From positions 434,001-498,000 of the forward strand of contig CAVYEZ010000018.1 in the NCBI GenBank assembly GCA_963767685.1: 64,000 nt of DNA, written 5' to 3'. Of the stretch, positions 51,503 to 60,028 are shown one piece after another. Each line of letters starts with the position of its first letter. Positions within the stretch are counted from its first letter, which is position 1. Source of the stretch: Trebonia sp963767685 (lineage in GTDB: Bacteria > Actinomycetota > Actinomycetes > Streptosporangiales > Streptosporangiaceae). A program made the position numbers and the translations under genes. The notes beneath the pieces were generated by a model, which saw only the letters and a program-made list of their open reading frames with translations, searched no databases and was not told the origin of the DNA.

Positions 51503-53461
51503 GTGACCAAGCTGGCCGCCATCCTTGACCAGATCGACTCGGGAAGCATGCTGCTGCCCGAGTTCCAGCGCGGCTACGTATGGGACCGCGACCAGGTGCG
51601 CGGGCTCATGCGGTCCCTGTACCTCGGCTACCCGGTGGGCAGCCTGCTCACCTGGGAGACCCAGGCCGGGAACGCGCTGGAGCGCGGCGCCGTCGCGCCG
51701 CGGGTGCTCATCCTGGACGGACAGCAGCGGATCACCTCCCTCTACGGCATCATCCGCGGGCGGCCGCCGGCCTTCTTCCACGGCGACGAGAAGGTCTTCT
51801 CCGGGCTGTGGTTCCACCTGGACGACGAGGCGTTCGAGTTCTACGCGCCGGCCAAGATGCGTCACGACCCGCGGTGGGTCGACCTCACGTCGCTGTACAC
51901 GCGCGGTCTTGAGCCGCATCTCTGGGCGCTGAACGCCCACCGTAAGACCCGGCCGCGGATCGCCCGCTACGTGGAACGCCTGGCCCGGCTGCGGCAGGTG
52001 CTCGAACGGGACTTCCACCAGGAAAAGATAACCGGGGTGGATAAGAGCATCGATGTCGTGGTCGATATCTTCAACCTGGTCAATTCCGGCGGGACAAAGT
52101 TGTCCAAAGGAGATCTCGTGCTGGCCAGGAAATGCGCTCACTGGCCGGAAAGTCGTGCCGTCATGCGCAGTCACTTGGACCGGTGGGAAAAAGAGGGTTT
52201 TTCCTTCACGCTGGACTGGCTGCTGCGCAGCACCAGCGCGGTGGCGACCGGCCAGGCCGGATTCGACTCACTTGATCGGGTCGGTGCCGCCGATTTCCGG
52301 CGGGCACTTGAGGCGTCCGCCGGGTACGTCGGCCAGTTCCTTGACGTCGTGGTCGGGCAGCTCGGCCTTGACCACAACCGGGTGCTGATGGGACGGCACG
52401 CGTTCCCGGTAATCTGCCGGCTCCTTCATCTCGGTGGCGGCCATTTCGCCGATAAGGCGGAAACCGCTCGCGTCCTGTACTGGTACCTGCAGTCGGCGCT
52501 CTGGGGACGGTTCGCCACCGCGGGCGAGACCGTGCTCAGCCAAGACTGCGACACGGTCGGCCGGGCCGGCATCGGCGGCCTGATCGGCTCGCTCGAACGC
52601 TGGCGCGGCGGGAACCTGGTCATCGCCGGCGAGGACCTCGCCGGCCCCGGCCAGGGCGCGCGCTTCTACCCGCTGCTGTACTTGCTCACCCGGGTGCACG
52701 GGGCCAGGGACTTCGGCAACGGCCTGCCGCTGCAGGCCCACCGGTCGGGTGACCCCGCCACCCTGCGCGCCCACCACATCTTCCCCAAGGCCGTGCTGTC
52801 CGCGGCCGGGTACGCGGCTAGCCAGGTCAACGACGTCGCCAACCTCTGCTTCCTCACCAGGGAGACCAGCCTGATCATCGCGAAACGCCAGCCGCGGGAG
52901 TACTGCGGCGCGGTTGAGGCGAGGCATCCGGGCGTGCTCGCCGCGCAGTGGGTCCCGCCCGACCCGGCGCTGTGGGCCGTCGACCGCTACCCCGACTTCC
53001 TCGCTGCCCGCCGCGAACTGCTCGCCGCGGCCGCCAATGGCTTCCTTGACCAGCTGCGCTCGGGCAGCGCGATACGACCAGGACGGTCACTGGAACGACT
53101 GACGGTGGTGACCGGGGGGCCGGAAGACGGCAATCAGGTGCCGGCCCTCGTCGCGGAGCTCGTCGGGCTGGGCTGCGCCGACCCCGCGGTCGACTGCGAG
53201 GTGCCGGATCCAGCGACGGGGGAGGTGCTGACCGTGGCCGAGGCGTGCTGGCCGGAAGGCTTGCGGCCCGGCCAGGGCAATCCCGTCATCCTCGTGCTCG
53301 ACCCGGCGGAATCGGACCTGGCCCGGCTCGAGGAGCTTGGCTACGAGGCCTTCACTTCGGCCGATTCGCTGCGCGGCCATGTCCGCGGGAACCACGCAGC
53401 CGCGGCCCTGCTCGCCGACGAGGCGGACACGGGCCCGCCCATGGCGGCCATGCGGATGTGA
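51503..53461 (+). CDS. GmrSD-like DUF262/HNH nuclease with extra C-terminal domain
   Basis: A 652-residue single-chain protein. N-terminal DUF262 (ParB/Srx-like) domain: LLPEFQRGYVWDRDQVRGLM, SLYLGYPVGSLLTWET and the signature VLILDGQQRITSLYG, which in GmrS-type proteins binds and hydrolyses nucleotide. HNH/DUF1524-like nuclease part: LRAHHIFPKAVL, then VNDVANLCFLTRETSLII. Such proteins cut modified phage DNA (type IV restriction). After them comes a ~130-residue domain (LTVAEACWPEGLRPGQGNPV, LARLEELGYEAFTSADSLRG) that I cannot name. GTG 51503 (GGGAG 5 nt upstream) fits the family start better than ATG 51425. Confidence 0.83.
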   Translation: MTKLAAILDQIDSGSMLLPEFQRGYVWDRDQVRGLMRSLYLGYPVGSLLTWETQAGNALERGAVAPRVLILDGQQRITSLYGIIRGRPPAFFHGDEKVFSGLWFHLDDEAFEFYAPAKMRHDPRWVDLTSLYTRGLEPHLWALNAHRKTRPRIARYVERLARLRQVLERDFHQEKITGVDKSIDVVVDIFNLVNSGGTKLSKGDLVLARKCAHWPESRAVMRSHLDRWEKEGFSFTLDWLLRSTSAVATGQAGFDSLDRVGAADFRRALEASAGYVGQFLDVVVGQLGLDHNRVLMGRHAFPVICRLLHLGGGHFADKAETARVLYWYLQSALWGRFATAGETVLSQDCDTVGRAGIGGLIGSLERWRGGNLVIAGEDLAGPGQGARFYPLLYLLTRVHGARDFGNGLPLQAHRSGDPATLRAHHIFPKAVLSAAGYAASQVNDVANLCFLTRETSLIIAKRQPREYCGAVEARHPGVLAAQWVPPDPALWAVDRYPDFLAARRELLAAAANGFLDQLRSGSAIRPGRSLERLTVVTGGPEDGNQVPALVAELVGLGCADPAVDCEVPDPATGEVLTVAEACWPEGLRPGQGNPVILVLDPAESDLARLEELGYEAFTSADSLRGHVRGNHAAAALLADEADTGPPMAAMRM

Positions 53462-53492
53462 CGCCGGAAGGCGCGACTGACATATTGATGGC

Positions 53493-54164
53493 ATGCCGCC
53501 TGCACCCGCGGACCACGCGCCCGCCCCCGTCCGGTCGGTGATCTCGGCCCGGATGAAACTCCTGGTCTCCTTCGTCGCCGCCCTCATCATCGGCGGGGGC
53601 GCCGCCCTCGTGGGCTGGGCCCGGGCGACCCCGCTGATCGGCTGGGACATCCTGGCCCTGGTCTACGGCGGCTGGGTGTGGTTCTCGGTGTGGCGGCTCG
53701 ACCCGGCGGCGACCGAGGCCGACGCCAAGCGCGAGGACCCGGGCTGGCAGCTTACCGACCTGGTGCTCCTGGGCGCGGCAGTGGCCAGCCTGGCCGCCGT
53801 CGGCGTGATCCTCTTCGGCGAGAGCACGGCCAGCGAACTCGCGCGGTACATGCGGGCGGCACTGGCCTTCGTCTCGGTCTTCGTGTCCTGGATCCTGGTC
53901 CACACCTTGTACACCCTGAAGTACGCGCGGCTCTACTACTCCGACCCGCCCGGCGGGATCGACTTCAACAACAGCGGCGCCCCCGACTACGCCGACTTCG
54001 CCTACCTGGCGTTCACCATCGGGATGACGTTCCAGGTGTCCGATACCGCGATCTCGTCAAAGCAGATCAGGCGCACCACGCTGCGGCACGCCTGGCTGTC
54101 GTTCCCGTTGGACGTCGTCATCATCGCAACGTGCGTCAACCTGGTATCCGGGCTGGTGAGGTGA
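53493..54164 (+). CDS. DUF1345 integral membrane protein
   Basis: A 223-residue membrane protein with about five segments (LVSFVAALIIGGGAALVGWA, GWDILALVYGGWVWFSVWRL, LTDLVLLGAAVASLAAVGVI, YMRAALAFVSVFVSWILVHT, LDVVIIATCVNLVSGLV) and the DUF1345 hallmark DFAYLAFTIGMTFQVSDT. Function unknown. It starts 31 bp after the GmrSD-like gene, so it could be cotranscribed with it, but this family is usually found elsewhere. Confidence 0.87.
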   Translation: MPPAPADHAPAPVRSVISARMKLLVSFVAALIIGGGAALVGWARATPLIGWDILALVYGGWVWFSVWRLDPAATEADAKREDPGWQLTDLVLLGAAVASLAAVGVILFGESTASELARYMRAALAFVSVFVSWILVHTLYTLKYARLYYSDPPGGIDFNNSGAPDYADFAYLAFTIGMTFQVSDTAISSKQIRRTTLRHAWLSFPLDVVIIATCVNLVSGLVR

Positions 54165-54204
54165 CCACGTCGGCCCAGTGCCGTCGATAACACAGTGCCG
54201 TCGA

Positions 54205-55767
54205 TTACGTCGAGGCCGCAGGGGATACGGACGGCGACGCTGTGTCGGACGGCGACGCGGAATCAGACGGGGACGGGGACGGTGACGGCGACGCGGAGTC
54301 GGAAGGCGACGCGGAATCAGACGCCGTCGGGGTGCCGGACGGCGTCGCGGAATCTGACGGAGTCGGAGAGTCGGACGGCGTCGCGGAGTCGGAGGGCGTC
54401 GGAGAGTCGGACGGTGACGCGGAGCCAGTAGGCGACGCGGACGGGGAAACAGACGGCGACGCCGAGCCGGACGGCGGTAGCGACGGCGACGGGGACCGCG
54501 ACGCCGGCGGAGACGGCTGCTTGGCGGTCACCGTCCACAGGAAGCTGACCGAGCCCGTGGCGCCGGCCGAGGACGTCGCGGTGACGCTCACCTCGTACGC
54601 GCCCTTCGCGTTCGGGGCTATGGTGCCGGTGATCAGCCCGCTGCCGCTGATCGACAAGCCGGGCGGCAGTCCCGCCGCGGCGAATTGCGGCGCCTGCCCG
54701 TCCGCGGCGTTGAGCGATGTGACCTGCAACTGGATCGCGGTCCCGGGCGCGTCTTGCTGGCTGCTCGGATCGAGCAGCCGCACCGCGGCCTGGAGGAAGT
54801 AGCTGACGTCGACGTTTCCGGTGATACCAGGGACGCTGCCACGGCTGCTGTACTGCCAGAACGTCCAGCTACCCCAGCCGGCGGGCACCGGGGGGCTGCC
54901 ATCCCGGTACGCGGCCACCCACAGCGGGTCAGCGCCGAACGCCGTGCTGTCGCCGGTGCAGGTATCCCACCAGTCCGCGGTGGAGTAAATGATCGGCTGC
55001 TGGCTCGTGACCCGCTGGACCTCAGCCGTGAACGCGGAGACCCACGCGACCATCTGCGCCGGCGTCAGCCCGTAGCACTCGGAGCCGTAGGGGTTGTACT
55101 CGATGTCAAGCGCCAGCGGCAGGGTCCGCCCGTCCGGAGCGTAGCCGCCGTCCGCGAGGGCGTAGTCGGCCTGGCTGGCGCCATCGCTGACGTTGGGGAT
55201 GGCGAAGTGGTAGCCCGTCGCGTACAGCCCGGCCGCCTTGGCCTGCGCCAGGTCGGAGGCGTAGTAGGGGTTCGCGTAGTAGTCGCCCTCGGTGGCCTTG
55301 ATGAACGCGAACTTGTACCCGGCGCCGGCGACCTGCGGCCAGTCGATGGCGGCGCCGCCCGGATGCTGGTGGTCGGCCACGTCAATGCCAAGCGCGCCGG
55401 CATCGGCGGGCGGGGGCATCGTGGCCGGGGCCGCGGCGAGCTGCTGCAGGAGCTGTGGCGAGTGAGCGGACCCGACATTGGCCCGCCGCACGCCGTCCAC
55501 GACCGGCGGGGGCGTTTCCTTGGCTGGCGGCGGCGCGGACACCGTCGTCGCCGGTGCCGACGGTGTTTCGGCGGGACCAGTTTCCGTGGGCGAGGCGAGA
55601 GCCTGGCTAGATGCGGCCGGCGTCCCCTGAGCGGCCACGGCCGCGGCGATCACCGGAGCGGAGCCACGGCCGGCGGTGACCAGCGTGAAGTCAAGGCCGC
55701 CGAGCGAAGCCAGCGCGGCCACGGCAACCGCAACACCAACCCGACGCCTGCGGAACTTTCTGGTCAT
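54205..55767 (-). CDS. Secreted GH25 lysozyme with Ser/Pro-rich tail
   Basis: A 520-residue exported muramidase. A twin-Arg-like basic start (TRKFRRRRVG) and hydrophobic segment form the signal; a Pro/Ala/Thr linker follows. The GH25 domain (about 125-320) shows LGIDVADHQHPGGAAIDWPQ, FAFIKATEGDYYANPYY, LALDIEYNP (catalytic Asp/Glu), IIYSTADWWDT and FWQYSSRGSVPGITGNVDVS. An Ig-like putative domain comes next (GLPPGLSISGSGLITGTI), then ~110 residues of S-P-S-D/A-S repeats encoded by a GC-rich nucleotide repeat (54205-54500), perhaps a cell-wall-spanning stalk. It likely cuts bacterial peptidoglycan. Confidence 0.9.
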   Translation of the reverse strand: MTRKFRRRRVGVAVAVAALASLGGLDFTLVTAGRGSAPVIAAAVAAQGTPAASSQALASPTETGPAETPSAPATTVSAPPPAKETPPPVVDGVRRANVGSAHSPQLLQQLAAAPATMPPPADAGALGIDVADHQHPGGAAIDWPQVAGAGYKFAFIKATEGDYYANPYYASDLAQAKAAGLYATGYHFAIPNVSDGASQADYALADGGYAPDGRTLPLALDIEYNPYGSECYGLTPAQMVAWVSAFTAEVQRVTSQQPIIYSTADWWDTCTGDSTAFGADPLWVAAYRDGSPPVPAGWGSWTFWQYSSRGSVPGITGNVDVSYFLQAAVRLLDPSSQQDAPGTAIQLQVTSLNAADGQAPQFAAAGLPPGLSISGSGLITGTIAPNAKGAYEVSVTATSSAGATGSVSFLWTVTAKQPSPPASRSPSPSLPPSGSASPSVSPSASPTGSASPSDSPTPSDSATPSDSPTPSDSATPSGTPTASDSASPSDSASPSPSPSPSDSASPSDTASPSVSPAAST

Positions 55768-55974
55768 GAGGTTCCTGACATCACTGATCGCGGCGAGGCC
55801 TGGGCCCTGGACTAGACAAACTACACGTTCGCCTACAAAACATGACTCCAGTAACCGCGATGCGCAAGACCAGGAAACGCATGATTAACACTCTTCAAAC
55901 CCGGGACGCCGGGGACCGCGGAACGGAAGCCCGCAACCTGGGCGCGCTCCACGGCCGCAAGCCCCTGGACGCGA

Positions 55975-56004
55975 CCAGGCGCGGTACTGGCGTACCGCGC
56001 CTGG
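55975..56004 (-). terminator. Stem-loop after the GH64-like gene
   Basis: CCAGGCGCGGTAC / GTACCGCGCCTGG, perfect 13-bp arms around a TGGC loop, begins 28 nt past the glucanase stop. A strong terminator candidate without a U-tract. The remaining gap to the GH25 gene (55768-55974) shows nothing else clear. Confidence 0.75.
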
Positions 56005-56032
56005 CCGGGCCTATCTGGATCGGGATGCCTGG

Positions 56033-58021
56033 CTAATATCCGATTGCCACCTGGACGTACTGGGCGTCGGTGGTGTTGAAATCGGAGGACTGGCCGTTGT
56101 CGTCGTCGTAGGCGAAGCCGTATTGCAGGCCGTTGACGGCGACCGAGTGCCAGAACGCGGAGTAGTAGTTGCAGGGCGCGTTCTGGTAGTAGTCGGACGG
56201 CGTGTTCTGCACCGTCGTCGAGAACTGCGCCACGCAGCGGTTCAGCCCCGCGCACAGGCTCGCGTTACCGTTGAGGGCGGGGGTTCCGCCGCCCTGGCAG
56301 CCGAAGACCTCCTGGGTGGTCTCGGTGGCTCCCACCGAGGCCGCGTACGAGGTCATGTAGCTCGCGTCCGCCCCGCCCGGCTGGAAGGCCGCGACATCAC
56401 CGGGCGCGGGGATGCTGTAGGGCGCGTCCACGGTGGCGAGCTGCTGGAACGCCGCCGGGACGTAGTTCTCGAACTGCTGGAACAGGGCGGTCCTGCTCTC
56501 GGCGAAGACCTGGTCGTCTTCCCCGACGACGGTGTCGGTGCCGTCGGAGTTGTGCAGGTGGATCGCCAGCGGCAGGCCGAAGGCGTCGACGCGCGAGGTG
56601 TCGGCGTTGATCGTCGTGCCGCTCGAGTTCAGCTCGATGAAGTCGTGGTACGAGCTGGTGGGTGATCCGAGGTAGAAGTTGATCCGGCAGGAGTTGCACG
56701 AGGCCATCGAGTAGTACGGCGACTGCGCGATCGACTCGGTGACGCCGTTGACGCTCCAGTAGACCTCGCTGTCGGGGTACTGGCCGTTGGTGGCGTTGAC
56801 GAAGTCGAACTCGATCGCGTTGGACGTGGTCGGGATACTGCTGGTGTTGCCCCAGAACCCGGCCGGGAATCCGCCGTAACTGCCGCCGGTTCCTGAGCCT
56901 CCGGAGGTGGCGAACGTCAGGTAGTGGATGTTCCAGCCCGGGCTGTCCTGGTCGACGGTCAGCGTCTGCACGCCGGCCGGCAGGGTGATGTTCGCCGTTA
57001 CCGTGGTCCAGTCCTGGTAGCCGCCGGTCGCCGGCGCGGTGATGACGCCGGTGAGGTCGGTCCCGGCCGCGTTGTCGATCTGCAGCGCGTTGGTCACGGC
57101 GGTGGGCGCGGCCAGGCGCAGGCTCAGCGCGTAGGTGCCCGCAGTGGCCACGTTGACCGTGTACTTGAACCACTGCCCGGACGCCGTCCAGCCGATGTCG
57201 TACCCGCAGCCGGTGTCGGCGCACACTTCCAGGTCGACCCCGTCGGAGCGGTAGCTGTTGGCGCTGCCGTTGACCGAGGTGACGTTGTAGGCCACCCCCT
57301 GCCCGCCGGTGTCGTAGTTGGCCGCCTGAACGGTCCCGGGCACCGCCGCCGCGGTACCGCCGTAAGGACCCTCGCCGCCGCCGCCACCGCCGGTCGCCGC
57401 GAACGTCAGGTAGCGGATGTTCCAGCCGTTGCTGTCCTGATCGACGGTCAGCGTCTGCACGCCGGCCGGCAAGGTCACGCTCGTCGTCACCGTCGTCCAG
57501 TCCTGGTACCCGCCCGTGTTCGGGACGGCGATCGCGCCAGAGAGGTTGGTGCCGGCCGCGTTGGCGATGTGCAGCCCGTCGGTTTCCCCGTACGGCGAGG
57601 CCAGGCGCAGGCTCACGGAGTAGGTGCCCGCGGTGGCCACGTTGACCGTGTACTTGAACCACTGCCCGGCCGCGGTCCAGCCGGTGTCGTCTCCGCACCC
57701 GGCGGCCCCGGTGTCGGTGCAGGCTTCCAGGTCGACCCCGTCGGAGCGGTAGCTGTTGGCGGTGCCGTTGACCGAGGTGACGTTGTAGGCCACCCCCTGC
57801 CCGCCGGTGTCGTAGTTGGCCGCCTGAACGGTCCCGGGCACCGCCGCCGGGGTGCCGCCGTACGGTGCGTCGGTGGCGGCCCGGGCCGCGTAGTGCGCGC
57901 CGCCGGCGGCGAGGGCCATGGCGGCCAGCAGCGCGACCGCGACGGCGGCGCGGCTAAGACGGCCGAGGCGTGATCCGGCGCGCCGGAACCTCATCAGCCG
58001 AGGGACGGGAAAAGCTCCCAT
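56033..58021 (-). CDS. Secreted GH64-like beta-1,3-glucanase with two CBM6-like modules
   Basis: A 662-residue exported enzyme. The signal peptide ends near HYAARA; ATG 58021 has AGAGGAAG 7 nt upstream. Two CBM6-like modules (about 50-190 and 205-345) each begin PYGGTxAAVPGTVQAANYDT and contain WFKYTVNVATAGTY. The catalytic part (about 362-662) resembles the thaumatin-like GH64 fold: IEFDFVNATNGQYPDSEVYW, FIELNSSGTTINADTSRVDA, FGLPLAIHLHN and the end YGFAYDDDNGQSSDFNTTDA. GH64 enzymes release oligosaccharides from beta-1,3-glucan such as fungal walls. A predicted promoter and operator lie 360 bp upstream, near the ROK gene. Confidence 0.85.
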   Translation of the reverse strand: MGAFPVPRLMRFRRAGSRLGRLSRAAVAVALLAAMALAAGGAHYAARAATDAPYGGTPAAVPGTVQAANYDTGGQGVAYNVTSVNGTANSYRSDGVDLEACTDTGAAGCGDDTGWTAAGQWFKYTVNVATAGTYSVSLRLASPYGETDGLHIANAAGTNLSGAIAVPNTGGYQDWTTVTTSVTLPAGVQTLTVDQDSNGWNIRYLTFAATGGGGGGEGPYGGTAAAVPGTVQAANYDTGGQGVAYNVTSVNGSANSYRSDGVDLEVCADTGCGYDIGWTASGQWFKYTVNVATAGTYALSLRLAAPTAVTNALQIDNAAGTDLTGVITAPATGGYQDWTTVTANITLPAGVQTLTVDQDSPGWNIHYLTFATSGGSGTGGSYGGFPAGFWGNTSSIPTTSNAIEFDFVNATNGQYPDSEVYWSVNGVTESIAQSPYYSMASCNSCRINFYLGSPTSSYHDFIELNSSGTTINADTSRVDAFGLPLAIHLHNSDGTDTVVGEDDQVFAESRTALFQQFENYVPAAFQQLATVDAPYSIPAPGDVAAFQPGGADASYMTSYAASVGATETTQEVFGCQGGGTPALNGNASLCAGLNRCVAQFSTTVQNTPSDYYQNAPCNYYSAFWHSVAVNGLQYGFAYDDDNGQSSDFNTTDAQYVQVAIGY

Positions 58022-58486
58022 TTTCGTACTTCCTCTGCTCTCCGGCCCAGGACGAGGCTTGCGTTCCGTTCCTGGGCAGGCACGTCCCATCAGTCGAGCA
58101 GCGACGCCAGCCAGGCGCCAGCTAAGCGCCGGCTGAGGCGTTGGCGTTCGCTGCTCAAGGTGCCCGGCTCGACCGGAGCCGGGGCTCGGGGGCGGTTCAA
58201 CGCGGCCATCTCGGGCCAGGGCGAGTAATTCCGTGGCCAGTGCCCACGCGTCATCAAAAGGCGGGTCCTGGCCGGCGGTCCGCCGCCACTCAGAACGGAC
58301 TGGAGGACCACGGCCGGTGGGGCGCACCCGCATGGCGGCACTAAGACCGGGAGGGCGGAGGCATTAATGGCTCCTTGAGTTAATCTAAGCCTTGAATTAA
58401 CTAGGATCTTACGTGTTTTCACGGATCTGACAAGACCAGACGGCACACAATGACCCAGAAAACCGCAGACCTGCGAGGAAGCGCGC
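58022..58486. other. 465-bp gap: leader of the GH64-like gene
   Basis: Frames extend through part of it on the minus strand but show no start signal or recognisable domain, so I call no gene. Its right half holds the predicted promoter and ROK operator (58380-58433); the transcript would have a leader of about 370 nt. Confidence 0.5.
58380..58433 (-). promoter_or_regulatory. Promoter and ROK operator of the GH64-like gene
   Basis: On the minus strand: TTGTCA (58433-58428), 16 nt, TAAGAT (58411-58406). Five bases on, at 58400-58380, is the dyad with plus-strand sequence TTAATCTAAGCCTTGAAT plus TAA: arms TTAAT/ATTAA and AAG/CTT about a single central base. A near copy sits at 59872-59889 with the same spacing to its own -10 element. 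Confidence 0.72.
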
Positions 58487-59692
58487 TCAGCCCGCCTTGC
58501 GGTTCTGGGAATGCATGAGCAGCGCGTCGTCGAGGAAACGCTCAACCGGCAGCGTGGCGGCTCCGAGAGCCACCGCATCCGGGCCGAGCCCGCCCAACTC
58601 GATCGACGTCTGAGCGAACCGGTGCGCCAGTGCGTGCTCTCCGGCCGCCTCGCGGACGGTGGGCAGGATCCGCTCGCCGAGCAGTAGTCCCGCCCAGCCG
58701 CCGAGGATGACCCGCTCAGGTCCGAACAGGTTCACCAGGTTGGCGATGCCCACACCGAGGTAGCGCCCGGTCTCTTCGAGGATCTTGCCCGCGCGCTCGT
58801 CGCTGCTGGCCAGCAGCGCGGCGAGGGCCGATTCTTCGTCCTGGCCGGGCAGCGGCCGGCCGTACCGCTCCAGGATCGCCTCGGCGCCAACGTATGCCTC
58901 GAGGCAGCCCTTCGCCCCGCAGCGACAGGTACGGCCGCCGAGGACCGCCGTCGTGTGCCCCCACTCGACCGCCGTCGCCGTCCCGCCCAGGCCCGGAGTC
59001 CCGGTGACGATGCTGGCGCCGAGGCCGGAACCCATGAGGCCGACCACGGCCTGCCGGGCGCCCCTGGCGGCGCCAAACCACAGTTCGGCCTGGCCCATCG
59101 TCCTCGCGCCGTTCTCGATGTACAGCGGGAAATCGCCGACCGGCCGCAGCAGTCGCTCGAACGGGACGGCATCCCATCCGTAGGTTTGCGCGTACACCAG
59201 CGTCTCTGGGCCCTCGTGCTCGACGACCCCCGGCACCCCGATTCCGGCCCCCAGGACCATGCAGGGAGCGCACCCGCCGTCCGCCAGGACCTGCGCCAGT
59301 CCGACGCGGATCCGATCGGCCACCACGTCGACCCCGTGCTCCTGCGGGTCGAGGGGGTAGTTGGCGCTGGCCCGCACCGTCATCGTCATGTCGAACATCT
59401 CGACGCGAATGCGCGTCTCGCCGACGTCGACCCCGATGACCCGCCCGTACTCGGGATTCATGTGCAGCAGCATCCGGGGCCGCCCGCCGTCGGAGTCCAC
59501 CGAGCCGACCTCGGTGACGATGCCGTCGCTGATCAGTTCGCGCACGACATTGCTGACCGAGGCGGTGCTCAGGCCCGTGATCTCGCTCAGGTCCTGGCGG
59601 CTGAACGGCTGGCCGAAGAACAGCGACCACAGCAGCGACGAACGATTAGCCCTGCGCAGGTCCCGAACCGTCGACCGCTTGCGTCCCGCCAC
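58487..59692 (-). CDS. ROK-family transcriptional regulator with zinc motif
   Basis: A 401-residue ROK repressor. Winged helix: SLLWSLFFGQPFSRQDLSEI, GLSTASVSNVVRELISDGIV. ROK part: VIGVDVGETRIRVEMFDMTM, GAGIGVPGVVE, ENGARTMGQAELWFG, the zinc motif CRCGAKGCLEAY, and LGGWAGLLLGE. Starts at GTG 59692 with AGGGGG upstream. It sits between the GH64-like and GH3 genes, both of which carry the same operator, so it probably senses a glucan fragment and controls them. Confidence 0.9.
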   Translation of the reverse strand: MAGRKRSTVRDLRRANRSSLLWSLFFGQPFSRQDLSEITGLSTASVSNVVRELISDGIVTEVGSVDSDGGRPRMLLHMNPEYGRVIGVDVGETRIRVEMFDMTMTVRASANYPLDPQEHGVDVVADRIRVGLAQVLADGGCAPCMVLGAGIGVPGVVEHEGPETLVYAQTYGWDAVPFERLLRPVGDFPLYIENGARTMGQAELWFGAARGARQAVVGLMGSGLGASIVTGTPGLGGTATAVEWGHTTAVLGGRTCRCGAKGCLEAYVGAEAILERYGRPLPGQDEESALAALLASSDERAGKILEETGRYLGVGIANLVNLFGPERVILGGWAGLLLGERILPTVREAAGEHALAHRFAQTSIELGGLGPDAVALGAATLPVERFLDDALLMHSQNRKAG

Positions 59693-59712
59693 GCCGGCGT
59701 TCCCCCTTAAGC

Positions 59713-59739
59713 GACACTTAAATCAAGTACTAAAAAGTG
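59713..59739. promoter_or_regulatory. Dyad upstream of the second ROK gene
   Basis: ACACTT (59713-59718) and AAGTGT (59734-59739) flank an AT-rich centre containing TTAAATCAAG, a weak match to the operator TTAATNTAAGCC. It lies 20 bp before the ROK start and could be an autoregulatory site; the match is poor. Confidence 0.4.
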
Positions 59740-59837
59740 TAATGCAGCAGGTTAGCAGCGCGAGCCGGAGGCTTGGCAAAGTCTCCGCAACGAGACATTG
59801 CGCGTCCCCGCCCTGTGGCCGCCCGCGTGGATCCCCC

Positions 59838-59892
59838 TTGACGAACCCGAAGAGCAATGGTAGATCACGACTTAATATAAGCCTTGAATCTG
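59838..59892 (+). promoter_or_regulatory. Promoter and ROK operator of the GH3 gene
   Basis: TTGACG (59838-59843), 17 nt, TAGATC (59861-59866), then five bases later TTAATATAAGCCTTGAAT (59872-59889), which matches 17 of 18 positions of the site before the GH64-like gene. A repressor here would cover the transcription start. Nothing else is recognised in the 336-bp gap (59693-60028). Confidence 0.75.
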
Positions 59893-60028
59893 GAGCCGCT
59901 AAGCCTTCGTGGCCCAGGCCAGCGCGCTGTCGTTCTTCCAGATCAATTCCGTCGACTCATGGCACGCGCCCACCCGATACGGGGACAAGACCCCAGCCTG
60001 GGCCGGAATGAGAAGAGGAGTAACAGGA

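Noticed and set aside
53493..54164. DUF1345 gene as a fourth component of the candidate defence system
   Set aside because: The only link is a 31-bp gap; the family is an ordinary membrane protein with no known defence association.
58022..58333. 104-codon extension of the GH64-like gene
   Set aside because: It would bury the signal peptide; ATG 58021 has a good ribosome binding site.
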